A stretch of 64,000 nt of DNA. It comes from Nymphaea colorata (lineage: Eukaryota > Streptophyta > Magnoliopsida > Nymphaeales > Nymphaeaceae). A program made the translations under genes and the position numbers. A model generated the notes under the pieces. The model saw only the letters and a list, made by a program, of their open reading frames with translations, did no database searches and was not told where the DNA came from. Location of the stretch: the NCBI RefSeq assembly GCF_008831285.2, contig NC_045150.1:12941868-13005867 (forward strand). The letters run 5' to 3'. Positions 1 through 7,964 of this stretch are shown piece by piece (positions within the stretch are counted from its first letter, which is position 1; every line of letters begins with the position of its first letter).

Positions 1-230
1 AGGGCCTTTGAAAGGCCGGGGAAACCTTGTACAGCCGTCCACGAGAGGTAGGAGCAGCATCCTTGTGATACCCGGCAGTGGGCAGGCTTCAGTCTTAGCT
101 CAGCCGGCAGTGGCAGTTGTGGGCGACGTGCGGCCAGGTTATAGCAGTCGGACAGCGGGTTGACGCCAGCCCAGGCAGTGCAGTGCGGGCAGACAGTCTA
201 GCCACACCGTGACATTGAGCAGCGCGCGCC

Positions 231-761
231 ATGGCTAAGGGCACCATGGATAGGGCGCCGATGGTTGCCGAGGACACCGAGGCGCAAGAAGAGTGCACGA
301 CTGTTCAAGGTGGAGCGGAGCGAGCACCATGGGGGGAGACTTACTCCGCCCGAGTGCCTAACCAAGATCTGAGCATATGGAGGTCGGAACTCAACCAACA
401 GTTTGAAGCACTCGGGTTGATGTTCCAAGACAATATGAACCAAATGATGAACCGTTTATGGGCCGACCTGGGAGCAGCCCTAAGGCAAGTAAGGAATAGG
501 GAGGACCGTCTTGAGGCAACCGGCCAAAGGGCTAGAGACGACCCTAACCCCGACGGAAGAGGGTTACGGAGAGGCCATTACGATTTTGGGGAACCCTCCC
601 AAAGGGACCCAAATCTGGGATCAAGGGGACCTCACATCCCCTCTCGAGCCCGAGATCGACCGGTGGACTACTCTCTTGGGTGGCCACGAGAGCCGGGGGA
701 GCCACCACTTGACTCCGCCCGACCCCAAGAGTTGGGCCAACACGGGTACCCCCGCGGATAA
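231..761 (+). CDS. Gag-like N-terminal ORF, copy 1 (176 codons)
   Basis: This ORF starts at the ATG in GCGCCATGGCTAAGG and ends at TAA 759-761. Residues about 52-100 (nt 384-530) are heptad-like and charged, beginning SELNQQFEALG and ending with RQVRNREDRLE, as expected for a short coiled coil in a gag protein. The C-terminal 75 residues are rich in Arg, Pro and Gly and could bind nucleic acid. I see no CCHC zinc knuckle. It overlaps the long ORF (511-4857) by 251 nt in another frame, so a gag-pol style fusion would need a frameshift between about 511 and 761. A run of six G at about 331-336 sets this frame; copy 2 has one G fewer and must start elsewhere. The gag role is inferred from position and coiled coil, not from a recognised domain. 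Confidence 0.5.
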   Translation: MAKGTMDRAPMVAEDTEAQEECTTVQGGAERAPWGETYSARVPNQDLSIWRSELNQQFEALGLMFQDNMNQMMNRLWADLGAALRQVRNREDRLEATGQRARDDPNPDGRGLRRGHYDFGEPSQRDPNLGSRGPHIPSRARDRPVDYSLGWPREPGEPPLDSARPQELGQHGYPRG

Positions 762-3700
762 AGAAGAAAGGGGGAAATCGCCGGGTGCAAGGAGCAGTGA
801 AGCGTATCGAACCGGCGGTATTTCAGCTAGACCGTTCGATAGAGGAGTCTATGTACAGCGAGACCCGGGGCAGTATGAGCCGGTTCCACCCGAGCGACAG
901 CCACCACGTTTCGGGCAGCAGGCTGGTAGGAGGATTTTCAGAGGTCACGGCCAGGTTCGGGCAGAACGTGGGAGACAGGGGGCGAGACAGTTTGAGGAGC
1001 CGCCTCCACGCTTTGGGATAGGAGCTCCACCCGATCCCATACCAGGATACCCGGGAGACTTGGCAGTCCTTGACTTTCCCCCACCGAGGCCCGAACACGG
1101 AGAGGGGAGGGCTGATAGCAACCCAGCTCTCGCCCATCAAACCAGTTCTGGAAAGGGCAGATTAGGGACTGACGGGGCTGAGAAAGTTCAAGCCACACCT
1201 CCCTTGGACGCCAAAGAAGATGGGAGCGGAGCGGTGCCGAGTGGAGGAGAGCTCCCTAGCAGCCAAGGTAGCGTCGAAATAGAGTTGAGAACTCAACAGC
1301 CCATCCAGCGATACTGTAGGCATGATCCCATCAAAAGCAAGATGGAAACCTACTGGACCCCGACTTCCGAACTTACCCAGCAGGTTGATGAGCTTGGCGC
1401 AGTGGTCATGGAAGGCTTGAGCAACACTCTCGAACGGTTTAGAGCAGAATTAGGGACTGCCACAACGCAGGTCCGTGAGGGGATGGACAGCATTGAGGTT
1501 CTTCAAAAAGAGGGCTTGGGGTATGGCGGCACTGCCACCCCACCGCCGACCGATGGTAAATTCCAACTAGGTTGGGGTTTTCGGAACTTCCCCCTCCTAG
1601 GTAGAGACGCCAACCCACTCCCGGACATGTTCATAGCTGAACCCGCACGACCCTCTCAGCTCACGGTCAACCCCGTAAGGGAACCAGACTTGTTTCCGCC
1701 TATGGTAAGCCCGCGGGAAACCCCGAACCATTGGGTCGCCCACAACTCGCCCTCATCCGGTTGTGGACAGGTCCAACATTGTCATCTTGAGGGTGGAAAG
1801 AATGAAGAGGGTTCTGACCGGGGAAGGAAGGGAGGCTCCAAACAGGGTCTAAGTCTTAGATATAAGCTGAGACGGAAAACCAGACTGAAGGGTAGATGGG
1901 TTCCTCGCTTACAAGGTAAACCGCATGGGGTTCAGCGAGAGTCAAACCAGCGGAGTTCTATAGGTCCATACACTGCCTATAATCACATCTATCTCGGGCT
2001 GAAATGGCAAGAAATGGCTGGAGACAAGGGAAGTGAAAACGTATATGAGATGGGTCTAGAAGAGGGGGAATCCCGAGCGGCTAAACCACTGGCAGAAGCA
2101 CGGGATTCCAGCGATCAGCTAAAATTTGGTGAGCTACTTCCTAGAGTAGATTCAGCCCTTCCTATGGATCCAACTCCGGCTCCCACCCGAGGTGACCGCC
2201 ACCCAAGAGGGCCACATCCGTTCCCTGACCCTACCTGGCAAGGACAGCGTGATAAAAGGGGGACGGGGTGCCCGGAGAGACACCCATCGGCGACGCTCGA
2301 TCAGTGCCCACCCACCGAGTATGGGAGAACTCATTGTAGGAGCATCCTAGCTGGTCCGGAAACTATTTGGGATCAATCTTCAGTACCCAACTCGAGTTGT
2401 ATCAGCCTGAAGATTCTAGAGACGCCAAGCATGTATGTCAAAAAGGGCGGCACCAAGCCAACCAGACCTCCAACCAAGGAGGACCATAAGACACGGGCTT
2501 TCAGCCAGAGCCGTGAGCCCTTGCTGTCCGTGCACAGCAGAGTTGCGCTAAAACAGAATGAGAAGCCGGCTGCATTCAGCCAAGTCTATCTTGGACCGGA
2601 ATGGTTGAAGTCGGCCGAGATGGGAGGGACAAATGCTCCCAAAGCTATGAGGAGAGCGGGCAGGACTTATGTCAGCGACAAACCAACGGGTATTAGAAGA
2701 TCTTCCCCAAGCAAGGGGCGTTGGGCTGAAGAGATGTCAAGGACTGATGCCCCTTCCACCAAACCAGTAGCCCTCCTACCTTGGCATAAACACGCAGGCA
2801 TCTTGGGAAGGGGACCTCCCGGAATGGTCCAACCCATTAACGAGAAGGCAGCCCATCACCATAAAGCCGGGCACGTCGGAAGGATACAAATCCCATGTTG
2901 GGCAGCCCGAAATGGTAAGAGTTACTCTTCGGTTGCCACCTTTTATGACCGACACAGATGGACCGGGTTTAGGAGGCCTGAAAATCCCTCCCAACAGCCA
3001 CCTAGGGGGGAGCTAAACCGAGAGTTGCCTCCACATTGTAGGAGACTTCCTCCCGCGTGCACCAAGGGGCCTAACATTACTAAGAGCAGCCCGAAGGCTT
3101 CATCGTCACGAGGTTTTCCATGTAAGGTGGGATTCTTGGCCTCACAAGAGAAAGGTGGAGATGAGTTGGACCAAGAGGCTAGGGCCGAACTCAGGACTGC
3201 CCACCACCACCTAGTGAAAGAGAGGACCGAGCCCAAGGTGGGGCTCATACCGCCTGCCATTCGAGAGGGACCCCAGTCACTTACGTGGGACAAGGCAAGC
3301 AAGAGGAATGGTTTTCCGCAGGCCGACAAGGGCAGGCAGCAACCAAGCTATTCTCCATTCCATCATCGGTGCTTGACTCCCCTAGAACCGTTAAATCCTG
3401 ACGAGAGAGGACCAAGCTCCCATGCTGGAGCGAAATGGGGACCAAGACGCCCATGTGGACATTCCCCTAGCCTCAAGGACAGATCAAGGGGAGAGGTTTC
3501 CTCCGAGACTCCAACCGGATTTCCCAAGGGAGACGATAAAGATATACACAACCGGGGTGATGAGAGTGAGGACCGAAGTAGGCATCCCAGCAATGGAGAT
3601 GGGGGCCTAATGCTACGAGGATACATACGTACCATGGGCGTGGTGTTGCTTGTGGATGGCAATCTCTCTTGTAACCTCATAAACCACCAAGTTGCTCGAT

Positions 3701-4857
3701 GGATTTGGGGAGGGGCAAGAGGACACTTCACTAGCAATAGGGAAGATGGAGGTGACATAAGGGAGCCCCTTTGTGCTGAATGTAAGGACATGGAAATCCA
3801 GATCCAAAGTTATAAGTTCCGGGCAGATCTATATGTATTTGTGGGGTGTGGACCCGATGTGGTCCTAGGTAGCCCTTGGCTGCGAACACTAAGGGATGTT
3901 GTCCTAAACCCAAGTGGCTTGACAATACGGTTCACCAAGGAAAAGGGGGATGAAGTAACCCTTTTTGCCTTTGGACATGGCAGCACTTCTAAGGGTGCCT
4001 TGGGTGAAGGGACGACCGACCATTACTTCCAAATGGCACCACCCAACGCGCAAGGTTGGGCACCACTTCCGCCCATCTCCCAACCACCACTTCTGCCTCA
4101 TAGGGTCACAAATCAGCCATCAGACAAGGACAGTAGTTTCAGCCCCGACCGTTCATTTATGGGTCAATCACATACTGCTTGGGATCCCGGCGGGGAAGGG
4201 CAATGCTCAAGGGACTTTCCGCGCGTCCGTAATAGGCAACGCCGTGGACATGGACGAGAAAGAGAGAAGGCGGGCCGTATGACAGGGAGGTTACTTATGG
4301 TAGGAGCCTGCGGACAGGCTCCATCTAAGGGGGATGGATCTGATACGGCCCATCCGTCGGCGTCCAGGATGAGGGCCGCAGCCGGAACCGATAGGGCGGA
4401 AGGCCACGCACAGCCCACGGACAAGATGGGCCACGCGCCAGGAGGCGGGGGTGATGACCCCGGAGCAGATCAGAGGGAGGTTTCAGACCATAGGCAAGAG
4501 CCGGGCACAGCCCGGAAACCTACACGGGAGGTTAACCCCACGGGCCGCCAGGAGGTGCATGCAGCTGAGGCAACCACCACGGGAGGTTTAGCCTCCCTCG
4601 CTCGGGCCAGGGCAGGTGCAGAAGGGACTCAGGGAGACGGCAGCACTGACGACTGCCGCCTGGCCGACCAGCGGCCAGGGCCGAGCGACGTCCGAGTGCT
4701 AGGCTGGCTGGCCGACGCCCCTGCGCGCGACCTACTAGGCGACGCGGCAACACTCGGGCGAGAAGGCTCGGTAGCGACGGGCGCACCCCAGTCGGGAGGA
4801 GTTCCAGTGGGACACGGGTGTCATTTTGACGGGACACGTCCTTGCTGTGATGCCTGA
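511..4857 (+). CDS. Giant 1448-codon retroelement ORF with degenerate retropepsin region, copy 1
   Basis: The frame is open for 4.3 kb and ends 15 bp before the LTR, as gag/pol frames of LTR elements do. Residues about 286-335 (nt 1366-1515) form a second coiled-coil-like block, SELTQQVDELG to TTQVREGMDSIE, resembling the one in the overlapping small ORF. Residues about 340-1030 are Pro-, Gly-, Arg- and Ser-rich with no recognised domain. Residues about 1034-1150 resemble the gag-pro aspartic protease of Ty3/gypsy elements: a VVLLVDGN strand with Asp at about 1049, then DVVLGSPWLRTL at 1116-1127, the usual family flap-and-helix signature. The expected D-S/T-G triad reads D-G-N, so catalysis is doubtful. 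No zinc knuckle, RT, RNase H or integrase follows. The ATG at 511 is simply the first in frame; the natural start may be a frameshift from the upstream ORF. Confidence 0.6.
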   Translation: MRQPAKGLETTLTPTEEGYGEAITILGNPPKGTQIWDQGDLTSPLEPEIDRWTTLLGGHESRGSHHLTPPDPKSWANTGTPADKEERGKSPGARSSEAYRTGGISARPFDRGVYVQRDPGQYEPVPPERQPPRFGQQAGRRIFRGHGQVRAERGRQGARQFEEPPPRFGIGAPPDPIPGYPGDLAVLDFPPPRPEHGEGRADSNPALAHQTSSGKGRLGTDGAEKVQATPPLDAKEDGSGAVPSGGELPSSQGSVEIELRTQQPIQRYCRHDPIKSKMETYWTPTSELTQQVDELGAVVMEGLSNTLERFRAELGTATTQVREGMDSIEVLQKEGLGYGGTATPPPTDGKFQLGWGFRNFPLLGRDANPLPDMFIAEPARPSQLTVNPVREPDLFPPMVSPRETPNHWVAHNSPSSGCGQVQHCHLEGGKNEEGSDRGRKGGSKQGLSLRYKLRRKTRLKGRWVPRLQGKPHGVQRESNQRSSIGPYTAYNHIYLGLKWQEMAGDKGSENVYEMGLEEGESRAAKPLAEARDSSDQLKFGELLPRVDSALPMDPTPAPTRGDRHPRGPHPFPDPTWQGQRDKRGTGCPERHPSATLDQCPPTEYGRTHCRSILAGPETIWDQSSVPNSSCISLKILETPSMYVKKGGTKPTRPPTKEDHKTRAFSQSREPLLSVHSRVALKQNEKPAAFSQVYLGPEWLKSAEMGGTNAPKAMRRAGRTYVSDKPTGIRRSSPSKGRWAEEMSRTDAPSTKPVALLPWHKHAGILGRGPPGMVQPINEKAAHHHKAGHVGRIQIPCWAARNGKSYSSVATFYDRHRWTGFRRPENPSQQPPRGELNRELPPHCRRLPPACTKGPNITKSSPKASSSRGFPCKVGFLASQEKGGDELDQEARAELRTAHHHLVKERTEPKVGLIPPAIREGPQSLTWDKASKRNGFPQADKGRQQPSYSPFHHRCLTPLEPLNPDERGPSSHAGAKWGPRRPCGHSPSLKDRSRGEVSSETPTGFPKGDDKDIHNRGDESEDRSRHPSNGDGGLMLRGYIRTMGVVLLVDGNLSCNLINHQVARWIWGGARGHFTSNREDGGDIREPLCAECKDMEIQIQSYKFRADLYVFVGCGPDVVLGSPWLRTLRDVVLNPSGLTIRFTKEKGDEVTLFAFGHGSTSKGALGEGTTDHYFQMAPPNAQGWAPLPPISQPPLLPHRVTNQPSDKDSSFSPDRSFMGQSHTAWDPGGEGQCSRDFPRVRNRQRRGHGREREKAGRMTGRLLMVGACGQAPSKGDGSDTAHPSASRMRAAAGTDRAEGHAQPTDKMGHAPGGGGDDPGADQREVSDHRQEPGTARKPTREVNPTGRQEVHAAEATTTGGLASLARARAGAEGTQGDGSTDDCRLADQRPGPSDVRVLGWLADAPARDLLGDAATLGREGSVATGAPQSGGVPVGHGCHFDGTRPCCDA

Positions 4858-4872
4858 CACGACGAGGGGGGG
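4858..4872 (+). other. Polypurine tract before LTR 1
   Basis: The stretch ends in GAGGGGGGG and abuts the TGCTGACA start of the LTR directly. It begins right after the TGA stop of the long ORF. Position and composition fit the plus-strand primer of LTR retroelements. Confidence 0.65.
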
Positions 4873-5674
4873 TGCTGACACTGTATAGGGGGGACACTCA
4901 GGGAATTAACGGACACGGGTCCGAATTTGTGAGGCGGGTTGGCCCGTCACTTTTGTAGACCCGGATCCATGCGCAGTCTTATGGATCCGGGCGTGAACTT
5001 TTTGGGGGATCCGGACTGGAGTTCGGATCCGAGTTTATTGTATCGGATTTGGGACCCGGGTCTCTTAAAGACCCGGGGCGACTCGCCGCCCCGACCCGGT
5101 TCGACAAGGCTGTCGAACCGAGACGCTGGTCGGCCACCTCCCACGCGAGCCGTGGGAGGCCGTTGGGCCTTCGTCCTCCTCCTTCATAAGGGGGGAGGCA
5201 GCCATTGTTGAGGTATGCTTTGAGAGAGGATTCCCAAGAGGGTCGTTCCTGGAGGTTCTACCTAGAAGGTCGCCGGACGCCATTCCCGGCGGCAGCCCCC
5301 TTGGATTCCATCTCATTTCATCAATGAGAATGATGTTTTCTTCTTCCCCTTCTTCTTCCTGTGTATGCTCCGTTCCAGCTTCTATGGCTGCCTTCAACGA
5401 GCTCTCCTTCGCCTGAAGCCCATCCCGGGTTGAGGAGACATCACCGATCGCTGCCCACGCATCCTCCGCCGTTTCCCTTCACCCATCCGACGCCCACACC
5501 GCCTGCAAGACCCTCCGTTAGCCTCCCTGTTTCCTGCGCATCCTCCCTGCCATCACCGTTTCCAGAGAGGCCGGTTACTGTTCCATTGGTGTTCTCCCCC
5601 TCCGAGCGAGATTCTGGGCGATCAGGACCGCGGTCGGCTGCCTCCGGCATCCCTCCCGGCCGCGGTCTCCAACA
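4873..5674 (+). repeat. LTR 1 of the gypsy-like element (802 bp), shared by two internal regions
   Basis: It begins TGCTGACACTG and ends TCTCCAACA, giving TG...CA termini. Its right border is fixed by the primer-binding site three bases downstream and by the point where the copy at 12075-12873 runs into unrelated DNA. Comparing the two LTRs by eye I count about four substitutions and three single-base indels in 800 bp (about 0.5%), so the array is young. The left 300 bp is packed with perfect hairpins (4960-4991, 5097-5120, 5137-5159). The stretch 5320-5365 is pyrimidine-rich with a weak poly(A)-like ATGAGAATGATG. No convincing TATA box is seen. Confidence 0.85.
4960..4991. repeat. Perfect 11-bp stem-loop in LTR 1
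   Basis: CCCGGATCCAT and its exact reverse complement ATGGATCCGGG are separated by a 10-nt loop, GCGCAGTCTT. The same structure is at 12161-12192 in LTR 2. Further perfect hairpins follow: CGGTTCGACA/TGTCGAACCG at 5097-5120 with a 4-nt loop, and CCTCCCACG/CGTGGGAGG at 5137-5159 with a 5-nt loop. Confidence 0.8.
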
Positions 5675-5677
5675 AAC

Positions 5678-5689
5678 TGGTATCAGAGC
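5678..5689 (+). other. Primer-binding site, initiator tRNA-Met type
   Basis: TGGTATCAGAGC lies 3 nt after the LTR end. It is complementary to the 3' end of plant initiator tRNA-Met, the usual minus-strand primer of Ty1/copia and many Ty3/gypsy elements. Complementarity stops after 12 bases. Confidence 0.85.
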
Positions 5690-7430
5690 TATCGCACGGC
5701 CAGGGGAGACTGATTCGTGAAGCATACTGACGCTGGACGCTTGAGACAGAAAACTGAGAGGAAGAATGCTCTTCAGATCATCGGCGTTATTTTCTGGACG
5801 AGTTCTAGCTGTCGAGCACACCACCCATTTTCTTCGTCTACGTCTTGGGAGTCCTGTGGATTTTTCGGACGATTTTTGGAGCACGCTGGAGCGAGTTACG
5901 GATTTTTGAAGGCATCCTGTAATTTCCAGCGTCTTTACCCTCTCCAGCGGGTTCCGATGGATTCCAGGCGATTTGAAGGGGCATTTCTCACTGTCCAGCG
6001 GCCGATCAATCCCGAAAAGATTAATTTGTGTGGATGAGTATACACGAGGATTCTTGACTCATTTCCGAGCAGATCGAGCTTTGGATCGTCGAATTTGGTC
6101 AAGAAACGACGTTGGAATCTTGATTTGAAGTTCACCGGCGAGTTTTCGAAGTTTTCCGGCGTGGACGGACTTTTCCGGTGAAAACGACGATCTCGGCGGA
6201 ATATTTCGCCGAGATTCCGCCGTGTTCTTCAGTCCCCGGCGACGAATCAGTGTTTCGTGTCCCGAACGAAGGCGGTACGCAGCGACACGCGAGTCCCGTC
6301 GAGTCCAGCATCACATCTCGACCGTGTCCCGCCACGACTCCCGCCTTACCTCCGACTCCGAGGACACGGTGTCCCGCACAGCACGTGTCCTGACGATTGG
6401 AACTGAGGCGACGAGGTGTCCGTCGTGTCCCGGACTCCATCACACGAATCAGAGCCCCGGACACCACCCGAAAGCTGTTCTCTGCTGTTCTCAATTATCA
6501 GTTTTTCCAGAAACTACCCTAACTTCCAGCGATCGGCGCTGCCAGCTCCGAGCTCGGATTTCAGTGGTCTTAGGTGCGTTGGATCTGTCTACGTCTCTAT
6601 TTTCTGGCAGCCAAATTTCAGAAGTTTTCGACTTAAGATCAGTCCGGAGCAGCATTTTAAGTGGAGACTGGTCGGAGCTCATTTTCTGGACTGATATCAC
6701 CCTGGAACCAATCTGAACCGAGCGGCTGAGGCGTGACTTTCGTCAGCTACGAATCCTTCTATGTTTTGAGGTATCTGGAGATCTTGGTACCTTTGGAAAG
6801 CTACGGATCTCTAGAATTTTTCAGTTTTGGTTTGAGGATTTTTGGACCTCGGAGCTGAGAGATATGGATTTTTAACTGGAGACTGGTCTGAGAAGCCGCC
6901 TGAAACCAGCCCTGAGCCTGTCGACCGACTGAAAAACAGGGTTGAGGCGTCACTTTCTTCTGCTCCGATTTTCTCTGTGCTGGGAGGATGCTGGAGCTCT
7001 TGGTACCGTTGGAAAGCCACAGATCTTAAGAAATTGTTGGCACCATTTTGACGATTTTTGGGCATCGGACCAGGGAGATACGGAATTTTGAGTGGGCAGA
7101 GGTCTCTGAAGTCACCTTCTGCCTGATTCCAGATTCACCAGAGCTTCAAGGAGAATACGCGTCCGCGAGGTTGGGGCTGGGATTTGTACTCCTCCGGGCA
7201 AGCTAGGGCCTTTGAAAGGCCGGGGAAACCTTGTACAGCCGTCCACGAGAGGTAGGAGCAGCATCCTTGTGATACCCGGCAGTGGGCAGGCTTCAGTCTT
7301 AGCTCAGCTGGCAGTGGCAGTTGTGGGCGACGTGCGGCCAGGTTATAGCAGTCGGACAGCGGGTTGACGCCAGCCCAGGCAGTGCAGTGCGGGCAGACAG
7401 TCTAGCCACACCGTGACATTGAGCAGCGCG
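5690..7430 (+). other. Long 5' leader of the internal region, without a convincing gene
   Basis: The 1.7 kb between the primer-binding site and the first gag-like ATG has only short open frames with no recognisable protein. Its first part is rich in CCAGCG, TTTTCGG and GTCCCG motifs; its last part is a degenerate tandem repeat (about 6640-7110). The equivalent of 7205-7430 is at 1-227. A leader this long could carry packaging or translation signals, but that is inference. Confidence 0.5.
6640..7110 (+). repeat. Degenerate tandem repeat of about 216 bp in the leader
   Basis: Landmarks recur about 215 bp apart. CTTGGTACCTTTGGAAAGC at about 6784 returns as CTTGGTACCGTTGGAAAGC at about 7000. GGAGACTGGTCGGAG at about 6663 returns as GGAGACTGGTCTGAG at about 6880. 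A GATTTTTGG-(A/G)-C...GGAGCTGAGAGATA block at about 6837 returns as GATTTTTGGGCATCGG...GGGAGATA at about 7053. I count a little over two units, about 70% alike. Confidence 0.65.
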
Positions 7431-7532
7431 CGCCATGGCTAAGGGCACCAAGGACAGGGCGCCGATGGTTGCCGAGGACACCGAGGCGCAAGAAGAGTGC
7501 ACGACTGTTCAAGGTGGAGCGGAGCGAGCACC

Positions 7533-7964
7533 ATGGGGGAGACTTACTCCGCCCGAGTGCCTAACCAAGATCTGAGCATATGGAGGTCGGAACTCAACCA
7601 ACAGTTTGAAGCACTCGGGTTGATGTTCCAAGACAATATGAACCAAATGATGAACCGTTTATGGGCCGACCTGGGAGCAGCCCTAAGGCAAGTAAGGAAT
7701 AGGGAGGACCGTCTTGAGGCAACCGGCCAAAGGGCTAGAGACGACCCTAACCCCGACGGAAGAGGGTTACGGAGAGGCCATTACGATTTTGGGGAACCCT
7801 CCCAAAGGGACCCAAATCTGGGATCAAGGGGACCTCACATCCCCTCTCGAGCCCGAGATCGACCGGTGGACTACTCTCTTGGGTGGCCACGAGAGCCGGG
7901 GGAGCCACCACTTGACTCCGCCCGACCCCAAGAGTTGGGCCAACACGGGTACCCCCGCGGATAA
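7533..7964 (+). CDS. Gag-like N-terminal ORF, copy 2 (alternative start)
   Basis: This matches the ORF at 231-761 from the GETYSARVPNQ segment onward and ends with the same residues. One G is missing from the G-run at 7535-7539, so the frame from the upstream ATG (7435, MAKG) runs into a stop. The ATG overlapping that run (7533) is now in frame and gives M-G-E-T-Y-S. An in-frame ATG at 7497 would add 12 residues unlike copy 1. The coiled-coil block and basic tail are unchanged. Whether MGETYS or MAKG is the ancestral start cannot be decided from two copies. Confidence 0.45.
   Translation: MGETYSARVPNQDLSIWRSELNQQFEALGLMFQDNMNQMMNRLWADLGAALRQVRNREDRLEATGQRARDDPNPDGRGLRRGHYDFGEPSQRDPNLGSRGPHIPSRARDRPVDYSLGWPREPGEPPLDSARPQELGQHGYPRG

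Noticed and set aside
823-1198. Open frames of 86-105 codons on the minus strand inside the long retroelement ORF, and similar ones along 2100-4900.
   Set aside because: They are antisense shadows in GC-rich DNA, repeated identically in copy 2, with no recognisable domain.
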